Shown piece after piece: positions 1 to 8,020 of a stretch of DNA of 32,140 nucleotides. The translations under genes and the position numbers were made by a program. The DNA lies in contig CAXGYF010000020.1 of the NCBI GenBank assembly GCA_964013895.1, positions 1 through 32,140 of the forward strand, given 5' to 3'. How positions within the stretch are numbered: position 1 is the stretch's first letter; every line of letters starts with the position of its first letter. This stretch comes from MedAcidi-G1 sp002713545 (lineage in GTDB: Bacteria; Actinomycetota; Acidimicrobiia; Acidimicrobiales; MedAcidi-G1). Under the pieces are notes generated by a model that searched no databases, had not been told where the DNA came from, and was given only the letters and a program-made list of their open reading frames with translations.

Positions 1-484
1 CTATCCATTTCGTTCGCTGACTTATCAAATCAATAACAGATTCCGCTTCTAGTCGCCCAGTGCTGGGATCGAATTCTGCCATCTGAATTGCGGAACCTGA
101 ATCACGGGCAGCCAACAGCCATGGTGCAACATTTGCATCATGATCAAGAGTGGTGCAAATAATCTCATCTTCTGGTTCCAAGTCAACCGCCACAGCTCTC
201 GTCAACGCCATCATGTTGGCGGTTGTGCTAGGTCCAAAAGTCATTCCCTCAGGATCTGCAGAAAGAAGCTCCCCCATTGTCCTACTAGTCTCCTCCACAA
301 GATCGTCACAAGCTTGCGCTGCTGGGAAGGCCCCATGACTATTTGCATTTCTTCCGCTCCGCTGCCAGTCACTCATCGCGTCAATTGCAGTATCAACTAC
401 TTGCGTCCCTGCAGGTCCATCAAAACGGGCCCAGCCATCAGATAAAGCTGGAAATCGTGTCTGAATGTCGGTTAAATCGTTCAT
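1..484 (-). CDS. Class V aminotransferase / cysteine desulfurase-like protein (5' part only)
   Basis: This is the N-terminal 161 residues of a fold-type I PLP enzyme; the rest lies beyond the left edge. I translated it directly from the minus strand. It starts MNDLTDIQTRFPAL and continues with RFDGPAGTQV near residue 25, MTFGPSTTANMMALTRA near residue 85, and LDHDANVAPWLLAA near residue 113. These segments are typical of the cysteine-desulfurase-related class V group, where the first His of HDANV lies in the PLP pocket. The Schiff-base lysine would be further downstream and is not in the window, so catalytic competence cannot be judged. Members of this group are often annotated as cysteine desulfurases, but many have no proven substrate. 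It is divergent from the next gene with only 18 bp between start codons. Confidence 0.8.
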   Translation of the reverse strand, partial: MNDLTDIQTRFPALSDGWARFDGPAGTQVVDTAIDAMSDWQRSGRNANSHGAFPAAQACDDLVEETSRTMGELLSADPEGMTFGPSTTANMMALTRAVAVDLEPEDEIICTTLDHDANVAPWLLAARDSGSAIQMAEFDPSTGRLEAESVIDLISQRTKWI

Positions 485-491
485 TGAAGGC

Positions 492-497
492 ACCCTA
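492..497 (-). promoter_or_regulatory. Candidate leaderless -10 (TAGGGT) for the class V aminotransferase
   Basis: TAGGGT on the minus strand ends 7 nt before the ATG at 484, and no Shine-Dalgarno is visible. This is the spacing expected when transcription starts at the initiation codon. No good -35 was found. Confidence 0.35.
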
Positions 498-502
498 GAT
501 AT

Positions 503-952
503 ATGGAATTATGGCAATTAGAAGCTTACGCTGAAATTCGTGATCTCATATCCGCCTACAACTCTTTCGGTGACCGAGGACGTTTCGACCAGTTGCTAGA
601 ACTTTTTGCTGAAACAGCTGTGATGGATATAAACGACGGGCGGGTATATGAAGGCACCGATGAGATAAGAACGATATTCACCGAAACTAGTGACTCTCTA
701 TCAAAAGATGATTCACCTTCATATATTCAACACCACACCTCATCTACTCATATCGAATTTGAGGGAAATGAAAAAGCAAATTCCAAAAGTTACTTTTCGG
801 TTTTTCTTCCACACGGCATAGACCACTGGGGTCGCTACGAAGACAAATTCGAAAATATAAACGGAAAATGGGTGTTTGTTTACCGCCGTGTAAAAACAGA
901 CGGATACCTGCCTGGAGGTTGGGCCGCTAAACGTTTGGAAGAAAAAAATTGA
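503..952 (+). CDS. SnoaL/NTF2-like domain protein
   Basis: A 149-residue protein with the pattern of the SnoaL-like (NTF2 cone-fold) superfamily. It has an N-terminal helix pair (AYAEIRDLISAYNSFGDRGR), an acidic strand FAETAVMDINDGRVYEG, a central helix GTDEIRTIFTE, the strand segment YIQHHTSSTHIEFEG, and a C-terminal sheet ending in GKWVFVYRRVKTDG. The two adjacent His near residue 75 fall where such folds often line a pocket. The family includes ketosteroid isomerases, dehydratases and non-catalytic ligand-binding proteins, so no substrate can be assigned. Its TGA overlaps the TTG start of the AceK gene (TTGA), which implies translational coupling. No SD is visible before the ATG, and the divergent start lies 18 bp away. 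Confidence 0.75.
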   Translation: MELWQLEAYAEIRDLISAYNSFGDRGRFDQLLELFAETAVMDINDGRVYEGTDEIRTIFTETSDSLSKDDSPSYIQHHTSSTHIEFEGNEKANSKSYFSVFLPHGIDHWGRYEDKFENINGKWVFVYRRVKTDGYLPGGWAAKRLEEKN

Positions 953-2751
953 CTTTCATTTCAAAACTTAAAAAAAGCTCTCTTTCTGCCAATAAGACAA
1001 ACAGAGATGACATTGCAATGGAGATGTCAGAGATAATTTTCTCTTCTTTTCTTTCCTACATGCAATCTGTCCAAGAAATATCCCAAAAAGCAGGTCAACA
1101 CTTTGCTTCAAAACAATGGTCCATGAACGAAGTGAACGCCAGTGAACGTCTCGGCCTTCACCAGATAAAAGTTTCAGAGGTAGTTCCACAGATTCAGAAC
1201 CTACTGGATCAAGTGACTGACAGGCGCGGGGAATGGCGCAATTCTCGCGACATATACCAGCAACTTGTAGCCAGAAGGCCAGATCAAGGACTAGCTGAAA
1301 CTTTTTTCAATTCAGTGGCGAGGCGTATTTTTACAACAATTGGAATCGACAACGATGTAGAAATCAGGTGGTTCGGCGCGACAACAATTCCTCGTGGCGA
1401 ATCTAAGGCCGAAGTATTCAGCACATGGACACGCCATGGCGATTCAGCAGCATTGGTCGACTCCCTTTTATCTTCTTACGAGATGAACGTTGAATGGGAA
1501 GACCGTTCACGTGATGCAAAACTCGTAGCCGGTCGTTTGGATTCTTTTCTGATGAACTCATGGGGAGGTCTCAAGCTAGATGGAATAGACATGCTTAAAC
1601 CTGTCTTTTACAGAAATCGTGGCGCCTATCTAATAGGAAGAGTCAGGTTTCTAAACCGAGTAACACCATTTATTCTTCCGATTCTCCATGGACCCAATGG
1701 ATTAATCGTAGACACAGTACTGCTAACGGAAGATTTAGGCAGCCGCCTTTTTGGATTTACCAGATCATACTTTTTCGTCGACTGGCCAAACCCCTCAGAA
1801 GTGGTCGGTTTCCTAAAATCCTTACTTCCGACTAAATCACTGCACCAGATCTATACTGCTCTCGGCTATCCACAACATGGCAAAAGTAGCCTTTATAGAT
1901 CTTTATACCGCCACTTGAAAACCTCTAATGACAGATTCGTGAAAGCTCGTGGAACACCTGGAATGGTAATGGCGGTTTTCACTTTGGTTTCCTTTAACGT
2001 TGTTTTCAAAATCATCAAAGATCACTTTGATCCTCCCAAAAACACCACTAGAGATGCTGTAAAACGCCGCTATGACCTCGTTTACAGTCGTGACAGAGTG
2101 GGGAGAATGGTAGATACTCAGGAATTCGAAAATCTCTCCTTCAACCGAGACCGCTTCGACCCAGAACTACTTTCAGAACTCCTCGAAGATGCAAGTGAAT
2201 CAGTCTTTGTAGACGAAGACAAAGTAATTATCAAACATGCCTACACGGAACGTCACGTATACCCTTTAAATCTTTACCTGCAAGAAATGTCTCAAGAAAA
2301 AGCTGAAGCCGCAGCTATTGACTGGGGTTACGCTATCAAAGACCTAGCGGCAGCAAATGTCTGGCCCGGTGATTTGTTCACGAAGAACTTTGGGGTTACG
2401 AGACATGGAACCGTAGTTTTCTACGACTATGACGAACTTGCCCTACTCGAAGAATGTCGATTCAGGAGTATTCCCGAAACTAATGACCATGAAGATGAAA
2501 TGCGATCCCAACCTTGGTTCGCTATTCAGGAAGGTGACGCCTTTCCTGAACAATTTGAAACATTTATGAGTTTCCCAAAAACCGTTCCTCATCAAATCTG
2601 GGAAAACTTTAAAGAGTCACATAAAGATCTTTTTACTGTTGCACTTTGGCAAAGAATCCAAAAACAATTAGCCGACGGTGATTTACCAGAATTCTTCCCT
2701 TATCCAGAAGATCTTAGATTTAGGCATGATCTAAGCTCTCATTCCGTCTAG
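949..2751 (+). CDS. aceK: Isocitrate dehydrogenase kinase/phosphatase (AceK family)
   Basis: A 600-residue AceK homologue, close to the 578 residues of the E. coli protein. In enterobacteria AceK phosphorylates and dephosphorylates isocitrate dehydrogenase, directing carbon to the glyoxylate bypass. The C-terminal kinase-like half is strongly conserved. It has GTPGMVMAVFTL (about 335-346), VFKIIKDHF with Lys near 354/357, RVGRMVDTQEFEN with Asp389, LAAANVWPGD with Asp475, KNFGVTRHG, and FYDYDE (491-496). The N-terminal regulatory half is more divergent. The start is TTG at 949, overlapping the upstream TGA; an in-frame ATG at 1018 is less likely because coupling explains the TTG. No isocitrate lyase or malate synthase gene is nearby, unlike the aceBAK operon. 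AceK is known mainly from Proteobacteria, so this context is unusual. Confidence 0.95.
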   Translation: MTFISKLKKSSLSANKTNRDDIAMEMSEIIFSSFLSYMQSVQEISQKAGQHFASKQWSMNEVNASERLGLHQIKVSEVVPQIQNLLDQVTDRRGEWRNSRDIYQQLVARRPDQGLAETFFNSVARRIFTTIGIDNDVEIRWFGATTIPRGESKAEVFSTWTRHGDSAALVDSLLSSYEMNVEWEDRSRDAKLVAGRLDSFLMNSWGGLKLDGIDMLKPVFYRNRGAYLIGRVRFLNRVTPFILPILHGPNGLIVDTVLLTEDLGSRLFGFTRSYFFVDWPNPSEVVGFLKSLLPTKSLHQIYTALGYPQHGKSSLYRSLYRHLKTSNDRFVKARGTPGMVMAVFTLVSFNVVFKIIKDHFDPPKNTTRDAVKRRYDLVYSRDRVGRMVDTQEFENLSFNRDRFDPELLSELLEDASESVFVDEDKVIIKHAYTERHVYPLNLYLQEMSQEKAEAAAIDWGYAIKDLAAANVWPGDLFTKNFGVTRHGTVVFYDYDELALLEECRFRSIPETNDHEDEMRSQPWFAIQEGDAFPEQFETFMSFPKTVPHQIWENFKESHKDLFTVALWQRIQKQLADGDLPEFFPYPEDLRFRHDLSSHSV

Positions 2752-2754
2752 TGT
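2749..2754 (+). promoter_or_regulatory. Candidate leaderless -10 (TAGTGT) for rpe
   Basis: TAGTGT spans the AceK stop codon and ends 7 nt before the GTG start of rpe. There is no SD between the two genes. The 10-nt gap also allows read-through from aceK. Confidence 0.35.
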
Positions 2755-2761
2755 CTATGTT

Positions 2762-3433
2762 GTGAAGAGACCAATTGCTATTGCCCCATCAGTTTTACCC
2801 GCAGACTTTTCGCGTCTCGGCGAGGAATGCGTAGCTTTAGAAGAAGCAGGTGTGGATCGAATTCAATTTGACGTAATGGACGGAGTCTTCGTTCCGAATT
2901 TAACTTTCGGACCAGACGTCATTAAATCAATACGCCCCCTTGTTAAGATCCCGTTTGAAGCACACCTAATGGTCGTTGAGCCGGATAATATGATCGACCG
3001 TTATATAGATGCTGGTTGCGACATCGTTATTGTTCATGCTGAAGCCTGTTTACATTTACACAGAACACTCAGTTGCATTGCAGACGCTGGTGCCGTTCCA
3101 GGAGTTGCACTCAACCCTCACACTCCACCAGACCTTATAGAAGAAGTAAAAGATCTACTTGGTTTAGCTCTAGTTATGACCGTAAATCCAGGTTTCGGAG
3201 GTCAAAAATATATTTCATCAATGGAGCCAAAAATCAAACGTGTGGCAGAGATGCTAGATGGTTTAGATTGTGATATCGAAGTTGACGGTGGCATTGGCGT
3301 CGAGACAGTTTCTGGCGCAGTCCAAGCTGGTGCAAACGTCTTGATTTCCGGAAGTGCCCTCTATCGAGACCCTAAAGGTCTTGAGAATGCTGTAAAAGAA
3401 TTAAGAAGTAAAGCAGAAGCATCACAATCTTGA
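2762..3433 (+). CDS. rpe: Ribulose-phosphate 3-epimerase
   Basis: A 223-residue TIM barrel that interconverts ribulose 5-phosphate and xylulose 5-phosphate in the pentose phosphate pathway. Family landmarks run in order: APSVLPADFSRLGEE (8-22), FDVMDGVFVPNLTFGPD (36-52), EAHLMV with His68, GVALNPHTP, VMTVNPGFGGQKY (138-150), and DGGI with Asp175. Asp37 and Asp175 are the usual acid/base pair and His68 is a usual metal ligand. The residue before FDVMDG is Gln35, where the standard family has His as a metal ligand. This is a real difference from E. coli Rpe. The GTG start fits the N-terminus of homologues. It lies 10 nt after aceK and 36 nt before clpP. Confidence 0.95.
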   Translation: MKRPIAIAPSVLPADFSRLGEECVALEEAGVDRIQFDVMDGVFVPNLTFGPDVIKSIRPLVKIPFEAHLMVVEPDNMIDRYIDAGCDIVIVHAEACLHLHRTLSCIADAGAVPGVALNPHTPPDLIEEVKDLLGLALVMTVNPGFGGQKYISSMEPKIKRVAEMLDGLDCDIEVDGGIGVETVSGAVQAGANVLISGSALYRDPKGLENAVKELRSKAEASQS

Positions 3434-3455
3434 CCTTCACAGGCTTCTGTTCCGC

Positions 3456-3461
3456 TAACCT
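3456..3461 (+). promoter_or_regulatory. Candidate leaderless -10 (TAACCT) for clpP
   Basis: TAACCT ends 8 nt before the clpP ATG at 3470, with no SD. A TTGACC lies at 3430-3435, but the 20-nt spacing is too long for a typical promoter. Confidence 0.35.
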
Positions 3462-3469
3462 TCATAGTA

Positions 3470-4081
3470 ATGAATGAAATATCACCAAACCAAACAACCA
3501 AAATGTCAAATGAAATAGATCGATTAGATTTAAATCGATTTGATGTATTTCAACGACTCCTAAGAGACCGAATAGTTTTTTTAGGTACTGCTGTCGATGA
3601 CGAAGTTGCAAACTTCATAATCGCCCAAATGCTTTTCTTGGAAGCACAAGATCAAGAAAAACCTATCTGGCTGTACATAAACTCGCCAGGAGGTTCAGTT
3701 ACATCTGGCATGGCAATATACGACACTATGCAATTCGTGGAACCTGAAGTGGGAACTATATGCATGGGCCTAGGAGCTTCTATGGGGCAGTTCCTGCTCT
3801 GTGCAGGAGCTAAAGGAAAACGATTCGCTTTGCCACATGCTCGCATTTTGATGCACCAACCTCTGGGTGGCGTACGCGGCGATGCGACCGATATAGCAAT
3901 ACAAGCTGAGCAAATGGCTTTTACGAAGCAAATACTTCAACAGCGAATAGCTGAACATACAGGTCAAACAATAGAAACAATCGAAACGGACAGCGACCGT
4001 GACCGTTGGTTTACCGCTGAAGAAGCTAGTGATTATGGAATAATTGACAAAGTAATCGTCCGACGGGGCGAAATGCACTGA
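3470..4081 (+). CDS. clpP: ATP-dependent Clp protease proteolytic subunit
   Basis: A 203-residue ClpP serine protease that forms the barrel chamber fed by ClpX or ClpC. The catalytic triad is readable: Ser104 in GLGASMGQFLL, His129 in ILMHQPLGG, and Asp178 in SDRDRWFTAEEA. The substrate-binding strand is YINSPGGSVTSGMAIYDTMQ (69-88). The N-terminal processing region and FDVFQRLLRDRIVFLG (24-39) match the axial loop and first helix. No Clp ATPase or second clpP is adjacent, whereas many actinobacteria have tandem clpP genes followed by clpX, so the partner must be elsewhere. ATG 3470 was chosen; ATG 3503 would remove part of the flexible N-terminus and cannot be excluded. Confidence 0.96.
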   Translation: MNEISPNQTTKMSNEIDRLDLNRFDVFQRLLRDRIVFLGTAVDDEVANFIIAQMLFLEAQDQEKPIWLYINSPGGSVTSGMAIYDTMQFVEPEVGTICMGLGASMGQFLLCAGAKGKRFALPHARILMHQPLGGVRGDATDIAIQAEQMAFTKQILQQRIAEHTGQTIETIETDSDRDRWFTAEEASDYGIIDKVIVRRGEMH

Positions 4082-4099
4082 CCAAGTAATAGCTGGTCT

Positions 4100-4181
4100 G
4101 CGGACGTGGCGGAATTGGCAGACGCACCAGCCTTAGGAGCTGGCGCCGCAAGGCGTGGGGGTTCGAGTCCCCCCGTCCGCA
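4100..4181 (+). tRNA. tRNA-Leu (anticodon UAG)
   Basis: A class II tRNA with acceptor stem GCGGACG paired to CGTCCGC and discriminator A at 4181. The anticodon stem is CCAGC/GCTGG around loop CTTAGGA, giving anticodon TAG at 4134-4136. The variable arm is long, as expected for Leu, and the T-arm contains GTTCGAGTC. The 3' CCA is not encoded. The GGDEF/EAL gene follows almost directly. Confidence 0.97.
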
Positions 4182-4201
4182 CGTGAACAATCAAGGAGAC
4201 T

Positions 4202-4207
4202 TAACGT
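4202..4207 (+). promoter_or_regulatory. Candidate -10 (TAACGT) before the GGDEF/EAL start
   Basis: TAACGT ends 5 nt before the ATG at 4213. It could drive a leaderless mRNA, which would favour ATG 4213 over GTG 4183. An AAGGAG at 4193-4198 is 14 nt from the same ATG, rather far for an SD. Confidence 0.3.
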
Positions 4208-4212
4208 CCAAA

Positions 4213-6630
4213 ATGCAAGGACTGGAAGATCTAATTGAGGCCGCGCCCACGGCCATGATCCACTTAAGGTCAGATGGTTCCGCCATTCAGATCAACTCAC
4301 AATGGTCTGTTTCTACAGGGCAAGAATGCGAATCGGCTCTTGAATTTGGCTGGATGGAAATGTTAGATGAAGAAAGCCGAGAAGATTTCCTGAAGGATTT
4401 GAACGATTCCTTAAAGAATGGATCTTCAATCAGAGGAAGGTTGAAACTTAAAAGTATCTCAGACCAAACAAGATGGGCAGATGTCTCAACTATTCCTCTA
4501 AGAGATTCCTCCACCACGCCTAGAGGAAGCGTGATGTTGCTTTCAGATATTTCTGATGAGATGGAAGAAGCAAAAAGAGCAAAGGAGCTAACCCGCGTTC
4601 TCGAAGCTAGTCCAGACCTTGTAGCAATACTTGACCCTTTAGGCCGAGCGATAACCTGGGCAAACGACGCAATTGCCACTCATCTAAATACTGAATCAAA
4701 TGAGCAACTTTTGGATTCTCTGGACAGTTGGTCACAAGCTCAATATGCGACCGTTGCTCTGCCCACTGTTAGATCTAGAGGTACTTGGAGAGGGGAATTA
4801 CGATTATCAACTTCGCAAAATAAAATTCTGCCTATTTCAACACTTTTGGTAGCCCACCGAAATGAAGAGAACCAAATAGAAGCAATTTCCATGGTTGCAC
4901 GGGATCTATCCGAGCTAAAAGCCGCTGAACAACGAGTAGAAGCATCTGAGATACGACTAGCTGCACTCGTGGAGCACGCTTCGGACCTGGTGTGTGTAGC
5001 TGACGATGCCGGACGAGTCATCTATGCAAGCCCTGCTGTGGCACGAGTATTAAATCTGAGTGCCTCTGAATTGGAAGGAACACCTGTTTTTGACCTCGTC
5101 CACCCAGATGACAGGGGAAATCTGATGGGAAGGATGGAAGAAATAGTTAATACTCCTGGGATCTCCCCGTCGCTTGAAGCTCGAGTGGCACACGCTGATG
5201 GAGGGTGGCGTCATATGGAAGTTGTGACCACCAATCTTCTTAACAACCCTGCGGTTTCCGGAATTGTTATTAATGCAAGAGACATAACTGAACGCGTCGA
5301 AGTGGCAGCACAGTTAGAAGAAAAAGCATTCCACGATGAGTTGACCGGATTACCTAATCGCTCATTACTACTAGACCGTCTAGCTGACGCTCTACATAGA
5401 GCTTCCAGACACGATCGAATGGTAGGAGTTTTGTTCCTTGATCTCGACCGCTTCAAAGTAGTTAATGATTCATTGGGTCACAGCGTAGGAGATGAACTTC
5501 TAAGCGAAACAGCACGAAGACTAGAACAAACAATCAGACCCGATGATACAGTCGCACGTCTGGGTGGTGATGAATTTGTAGTCGTAATAGGCAATATGGT
5601 CCGAACTACCGATGCACTCGTTGCTGCAGAGAGAGTGCGTTCCGCCGTAGCTCAGCCTGTAACTCTTGGCAACGAATCCACTGTAGTGACCACCAGCGTT
5701 GGCATAGCAATTGCCTTCGGTGACGAATCGCCGGCTGAACTTTTACAAGATGCCGATACAGCAATGTATAGGGCTAAAGAAGGGGGCAGAGACAGAGCGG
5801 AAATGTTTGATGACCATCTCCGAGCCCAGGCTGTACGAAGGCACTCCGTGGAACAAACTCTCAGATCAGCTCTTGAGAATAAAAGGATTGAAGTTCATTT
5901 TCAGCCATTAGTCAGAATCTCTGACGGATCCGTGGTTGGGGCTGAAGCTTTAGCTCGTATACGCACACCGGAGGGCGAACTCCTACAACCCGTGGAATTT
6001 ATTGACGTAGCTGAAGATAGCGGATTGATAGCAGATCTTGGTAGCCAAGTTTTAACACTCGCTTTCCAACGTGTTGCTAGGTGGAGTAAAAATGCCAACA
6101 GGCCATTTTCTATGGCAGTAAATGTTTCAGCACGTCAATTGGCTGACCCGACCTTCCCAACTCTGGTGGGTGAGGCGCTAGAAAAAAATAACTTAGAACC
6201 ACAACAAGTAGCTCTTGAATTTACCGAAAGTGCTCTCATAGCCGCTAACCCAGTTACAGAGCAGGTTTTAGGAGAACTAACAGAACTGGGAATACGTATG
6301 GGGCTGGATGATTTCGGAACCGGTTTCTCTTCGATGACTTACCTGAAAAGGTTCCCAATAAACTTTTTGAAAATTGACAGAACTTTCGTTGCTGGTCTTG
6401 ACAGCAACGATGATGACACAGCCATAGTCACTGGCACAGTAGCCCTCGCCCACAGTCTGGGCCTTCAGGTTGTAGCTGAAGGGGTTGAGACAGAGCCACA
6501 ATTGCAACAGTTGCAAAAACTTCAATGCGATTTGGCCCAGGGTTTTCATTTTTCAGAACCTGTAACTGACGCTGAATTCGATAGGTTCTTAAATCATTCT
6601 TGGAGCCCAAGTCCTATTTCCAGCAACTAA
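4213..6630 (+). CDS. Triple-PAS diguanylate cyclase/phosphodiesterase (GGDEF-EAL)
   Basis: A soluble c-di-GMP turnover protein of 805 residues from ATG 4213. Three PAS-type sensor regions cover about residues 1-120, 120-240 and 240-365. A GGDEF domain (about 370-530) has an intact GGDEF at 451-455 and a product-inhibition RxxD (RPDD) five residues before it. The EAL domain (about 550-795) has EAL at 578-580, EFTES, and DDFGTGFSS. Both signature sets are intact, so both activities are possible; which dominates cannot be read from sequence. No transmembrane segment is seen, so the PAS domains probably sense a cytoplasmic signal. GTG 4183 would add ten residues but begins two bases after the tRNA. 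ATG 4213 has an upstream AAGGAG and a TAnnnT. The stop lies 6 nt from the convergent rdgB stop. Confidence 0.95.
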   Translation: MQGLEDLIEAAPTAMIHLRSDGSAIQINSQWSVSTGQECESALEFGWMEMLDEESREDFLKDLNDSLKNGSSIRGRLKLKSISDQTRWADVSTIPLRDSSTTPRGSVMLLSDISDEMEEAKRAKELTRVLEASPDLVAILDPLGRAITWANDAIATHLNTESNEQLLDSLDSWSQAQYATVALPTVRSRGTWRGELRLSTSQNKILPISTLLVAHRNEENQIEAISMVARDLSELKAAEQRVEASEIRLAALVEHASDLVCVADDAGRVIYASPAVARVLNLSASELEGTPVFDLVHPDDRGNLMGRMEEIVNTPGISPSLEARVAHADGGWRHMEVVTTNLLNNPAVSGIVINARDITERVEVAAQLEEKAFHDELTGLPNRSLLLDRLADALHRASRHDRMVGVLFLDLDRFKVVNDSLGHSVGDELLSETARRLEQTIRPDDTVARLGGDEFVVVIGNMVRTTDALVAAERVRSAVAQPVTLGNESTVVTTSVGIAIAFGDESPAELLQDADTAMYRAKEGGRDRAEMFDDHLRAQAVRRHSVEQTLRSALENKRIEVHFQPLVRISDGSVVGAEALARIRTPEGELLQPVEFIDVAEDSGLIADLGSQVLTLAFQRVARWSKNANRPFSMAVNVSARQLADPTFPTLVGEALEKNNLEPQQVALEFTESALIAANPVTEQVLGELTELGIRMGLDDFGTGFSSMTYLKRFPINFLKIDRTFVAGLDSNDDDTAIVTGTVALAHSLGLQVVAEGVETEPQLQQLQKLQCDLAQGFHFSEPVTDAEFDRFLNHSWSPSPISSN

Positions 6631-6636
6631 TCTTTT

Positions 6637-7224
6637 TTAGTTACTACCTAACATGTAACCAAGATTTCGAAACGCTCGACCCCTATGGGAAAATCTATGC
6701 TTCTCTTCACCCATTTGGGCGAAGGTGGATCCATCACCTTCCACGGGAACAAATATCGGATCGTAACCGAACCCTTCCTGACCTGAAGGATTCAGGGCGA
6801 TGCACCCTTCTACAGTTCCTTTTGCTATCAACTCTCTACCATCTGGATAGCGAACAATAGCAACAGTTTTGAACCTCGCTGTTCGCTGACCTATTTGAAT
6901 GCCGTCAAGATCATGCAGAACTTTTTCTACGTTCTGGTGGTACGTAGCATCAGGCCCTGCGAAACGTGCCGAATACACTCCCGGTGCACCTTCTAACGCA
7001 TCTATCTCAAGTCCTGTGTCATCTGCTACTGAAGGTTTTCCAGAAAATTCGCATACTGCTACTGCTTTTAGTCTTGCGTTATCTTCTAAATTCTCACCAT
7101 CTTCGACAACTTCGGGCATACCTTCAGGTCTGGGAATTAAAACCGCCAACTTTTCTAAAACAACTGCTATTTCAGCTACCTTGTCAGGATTGGCACTTGC
7201 TATTACTAATTCTGGAATTGGCAT
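6637..7224 (-). CDS. rdgB: Non-canonical purine NTP pyrophosphatase (RdgB/HAM1 family)
   Basis: A 195-residue house-cleaning enzyme that hydrolyses dITP, XTP and similar nucleotides to monophosphates. Signatures are the N-terminal IASANPDKVAEI (usually TxNxxK), ADDTGLEIDALEGAPGVYSARFAG with the catalytic Asp pair, the substrate motif GFGYDPIF, and the C-terminal SHRGRAF. The ATG overlaps the rph stop by one base (TAATG), so it is the second gene of an rph-rdgB operon and probably translationally coupled. That pairing is common in bacteria. Length is normal for the family. Confidence 0.96.
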   Translation of the reverse strand: MPIPELVIASANPDKVAEIAVVLEKLAVLIPRPEGMPEVVEDGENLEDNARLKAVAVCEFSGKPSVADDTGLEIDALEGAPGVYSARFAGPDATYHQNVEKVLHDLDGIQIGQRTARFKTVAIVRYPDGRELIAKGTVEGCIALNPSGQEGFGYDPIFVPVEGDGSTFAQMGEEKHRFSHRGRAFRNLGYMLGSN

Positions 7225-7946
7225 TAACTAGCACGCTCAACTGGTGGGGTCGCCAAGAGCCTTCGCTGAGCTTCAGTGATTTCTGTGATTCCAACTGCGG
7301 CAGCATCAAGCATTTCTTCCAAACTTTTACGTTCAAACGGTCCGTCTTCAGCTGTTCCTTGCACTTCGACAAATTTTCCTGAACCCGTCATAACCACGTT
7401 CAAATCAACTTCTGCTGTTGAATCTTCAACATATGGGAGATCTAAACAAACTTCCCCATCAACTACGCCTACTGAAACAGCGGCTAATGCTTCTGCAATG
7501 GGATGACTTGCCATTTGGCCCTCAGATACCATTCGACTGAAAGCATCATGCAGTGCGACGAACCCTCCACATATGGAAGCTGTTCGTGTCCCCCCGTCAG
7601 CTTGAATAACATCGCAATCAACTGTTACCTGACGTTCAGGTATAGCTGATAAATCGACTGCTGCTCTCAAAGAGCGCCCTATTAACCTTTGAATTTCTTG
7701 ACTTCTACCTGAATTTTTCCTTCTGACCCTTTCAGGACTCGAACCCGGCAGCATTGAATACTCTGCTGTTACCCAACCTTTGCCTGTGTCTCTTAGCCAA
7801 CGCGGCACTTCTTCATCAACCGAAGCTGTACAAAGCACTCGAGTTTTGCCGAAAGTAACCAAACAAGAGCCATTAGCCATTTCTGTAAAATCGCGTTCAA
7901 ACTCAAATGGTCTTAATTCGTTATGTTTTCGCCCATCAGCTCTCAC
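7224..7946 (-). CDS. rph: Ribonuclease PH
   Basis: A 240-residue phosphorolytic 3'-5' exoribonuclease that trims tRNA 3' ends. Family landmarks are the N-terminal RADGRKHNELRPFEFERDF, GKTRVLCTASV, the basic cluster RVRRKNSGRSQEIQRLIGRSLRA (about 73-95), the phosphate-site region GGTRTASICGGFVAL, and the C-terminal EVQGTAEDGPF. The GTG start is supported by AGGAGG about 5 nt upstream on the minus strand (near 7951-7956). Because tRNA genes here lack an encoded CCA, 3' trimming before CCA addition is a plausible role. It is divergent from smpB. Confidence 0.96.
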   Translation of the reverse strand: MRADGRKHNELRPFEFERDFTEMANGSCLVTFGKTRVLCTASVDEEVPRWLRDTGKGWVTAEYSMLPGSSPERVRRKNSGRSQEIQRLIGRSLRAAVDLSAIPERQVTVDCDVIQADGGTRTASICGGFVALHDAFSRMVSEGQMASHPIAEALAAVSVGVVDGEVCLDLPYVEDSTAEVDLNVVMTGSGKFVEVQGTAEDGPFERKSLEEMLDAAAVGITEITEAQRRLLATPPVERAS

Positions 7947-8006
7947 AAGGCCTCCTAATGAAATAAATAATCCTTTCTTTTAGGGTAACCGCACTTCTGT
8001 GTCTAC

Positions 8007-8012
8007 TACGCT
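8007..8012 (+). promoter_or_regulatory. Candidate leaderless -10 (TACGCT) for smpB
   Basis: TACGCT ends 8 nt before the smpB GTG at 8021. No purine-rich SD precedes that start, and no -35 is obvious. Confidence 0.35.
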
Positions 8013-8020
8013 CATGTTCT

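Noticed and set aside
4287..4679. 130-residue minus-strand frame inside the GGDEF/EAL gene
   Set aside because: A shadow of a clearly coding frame, with Ser-rich composition typical of antisense translation.
6966..7382. 138-residue plus-strand frame over rdgB and rph
   Set aside because: Low-complexity Leu-rich translation antisense to two firmly identified genes, crossing their overlap. It has no SD.
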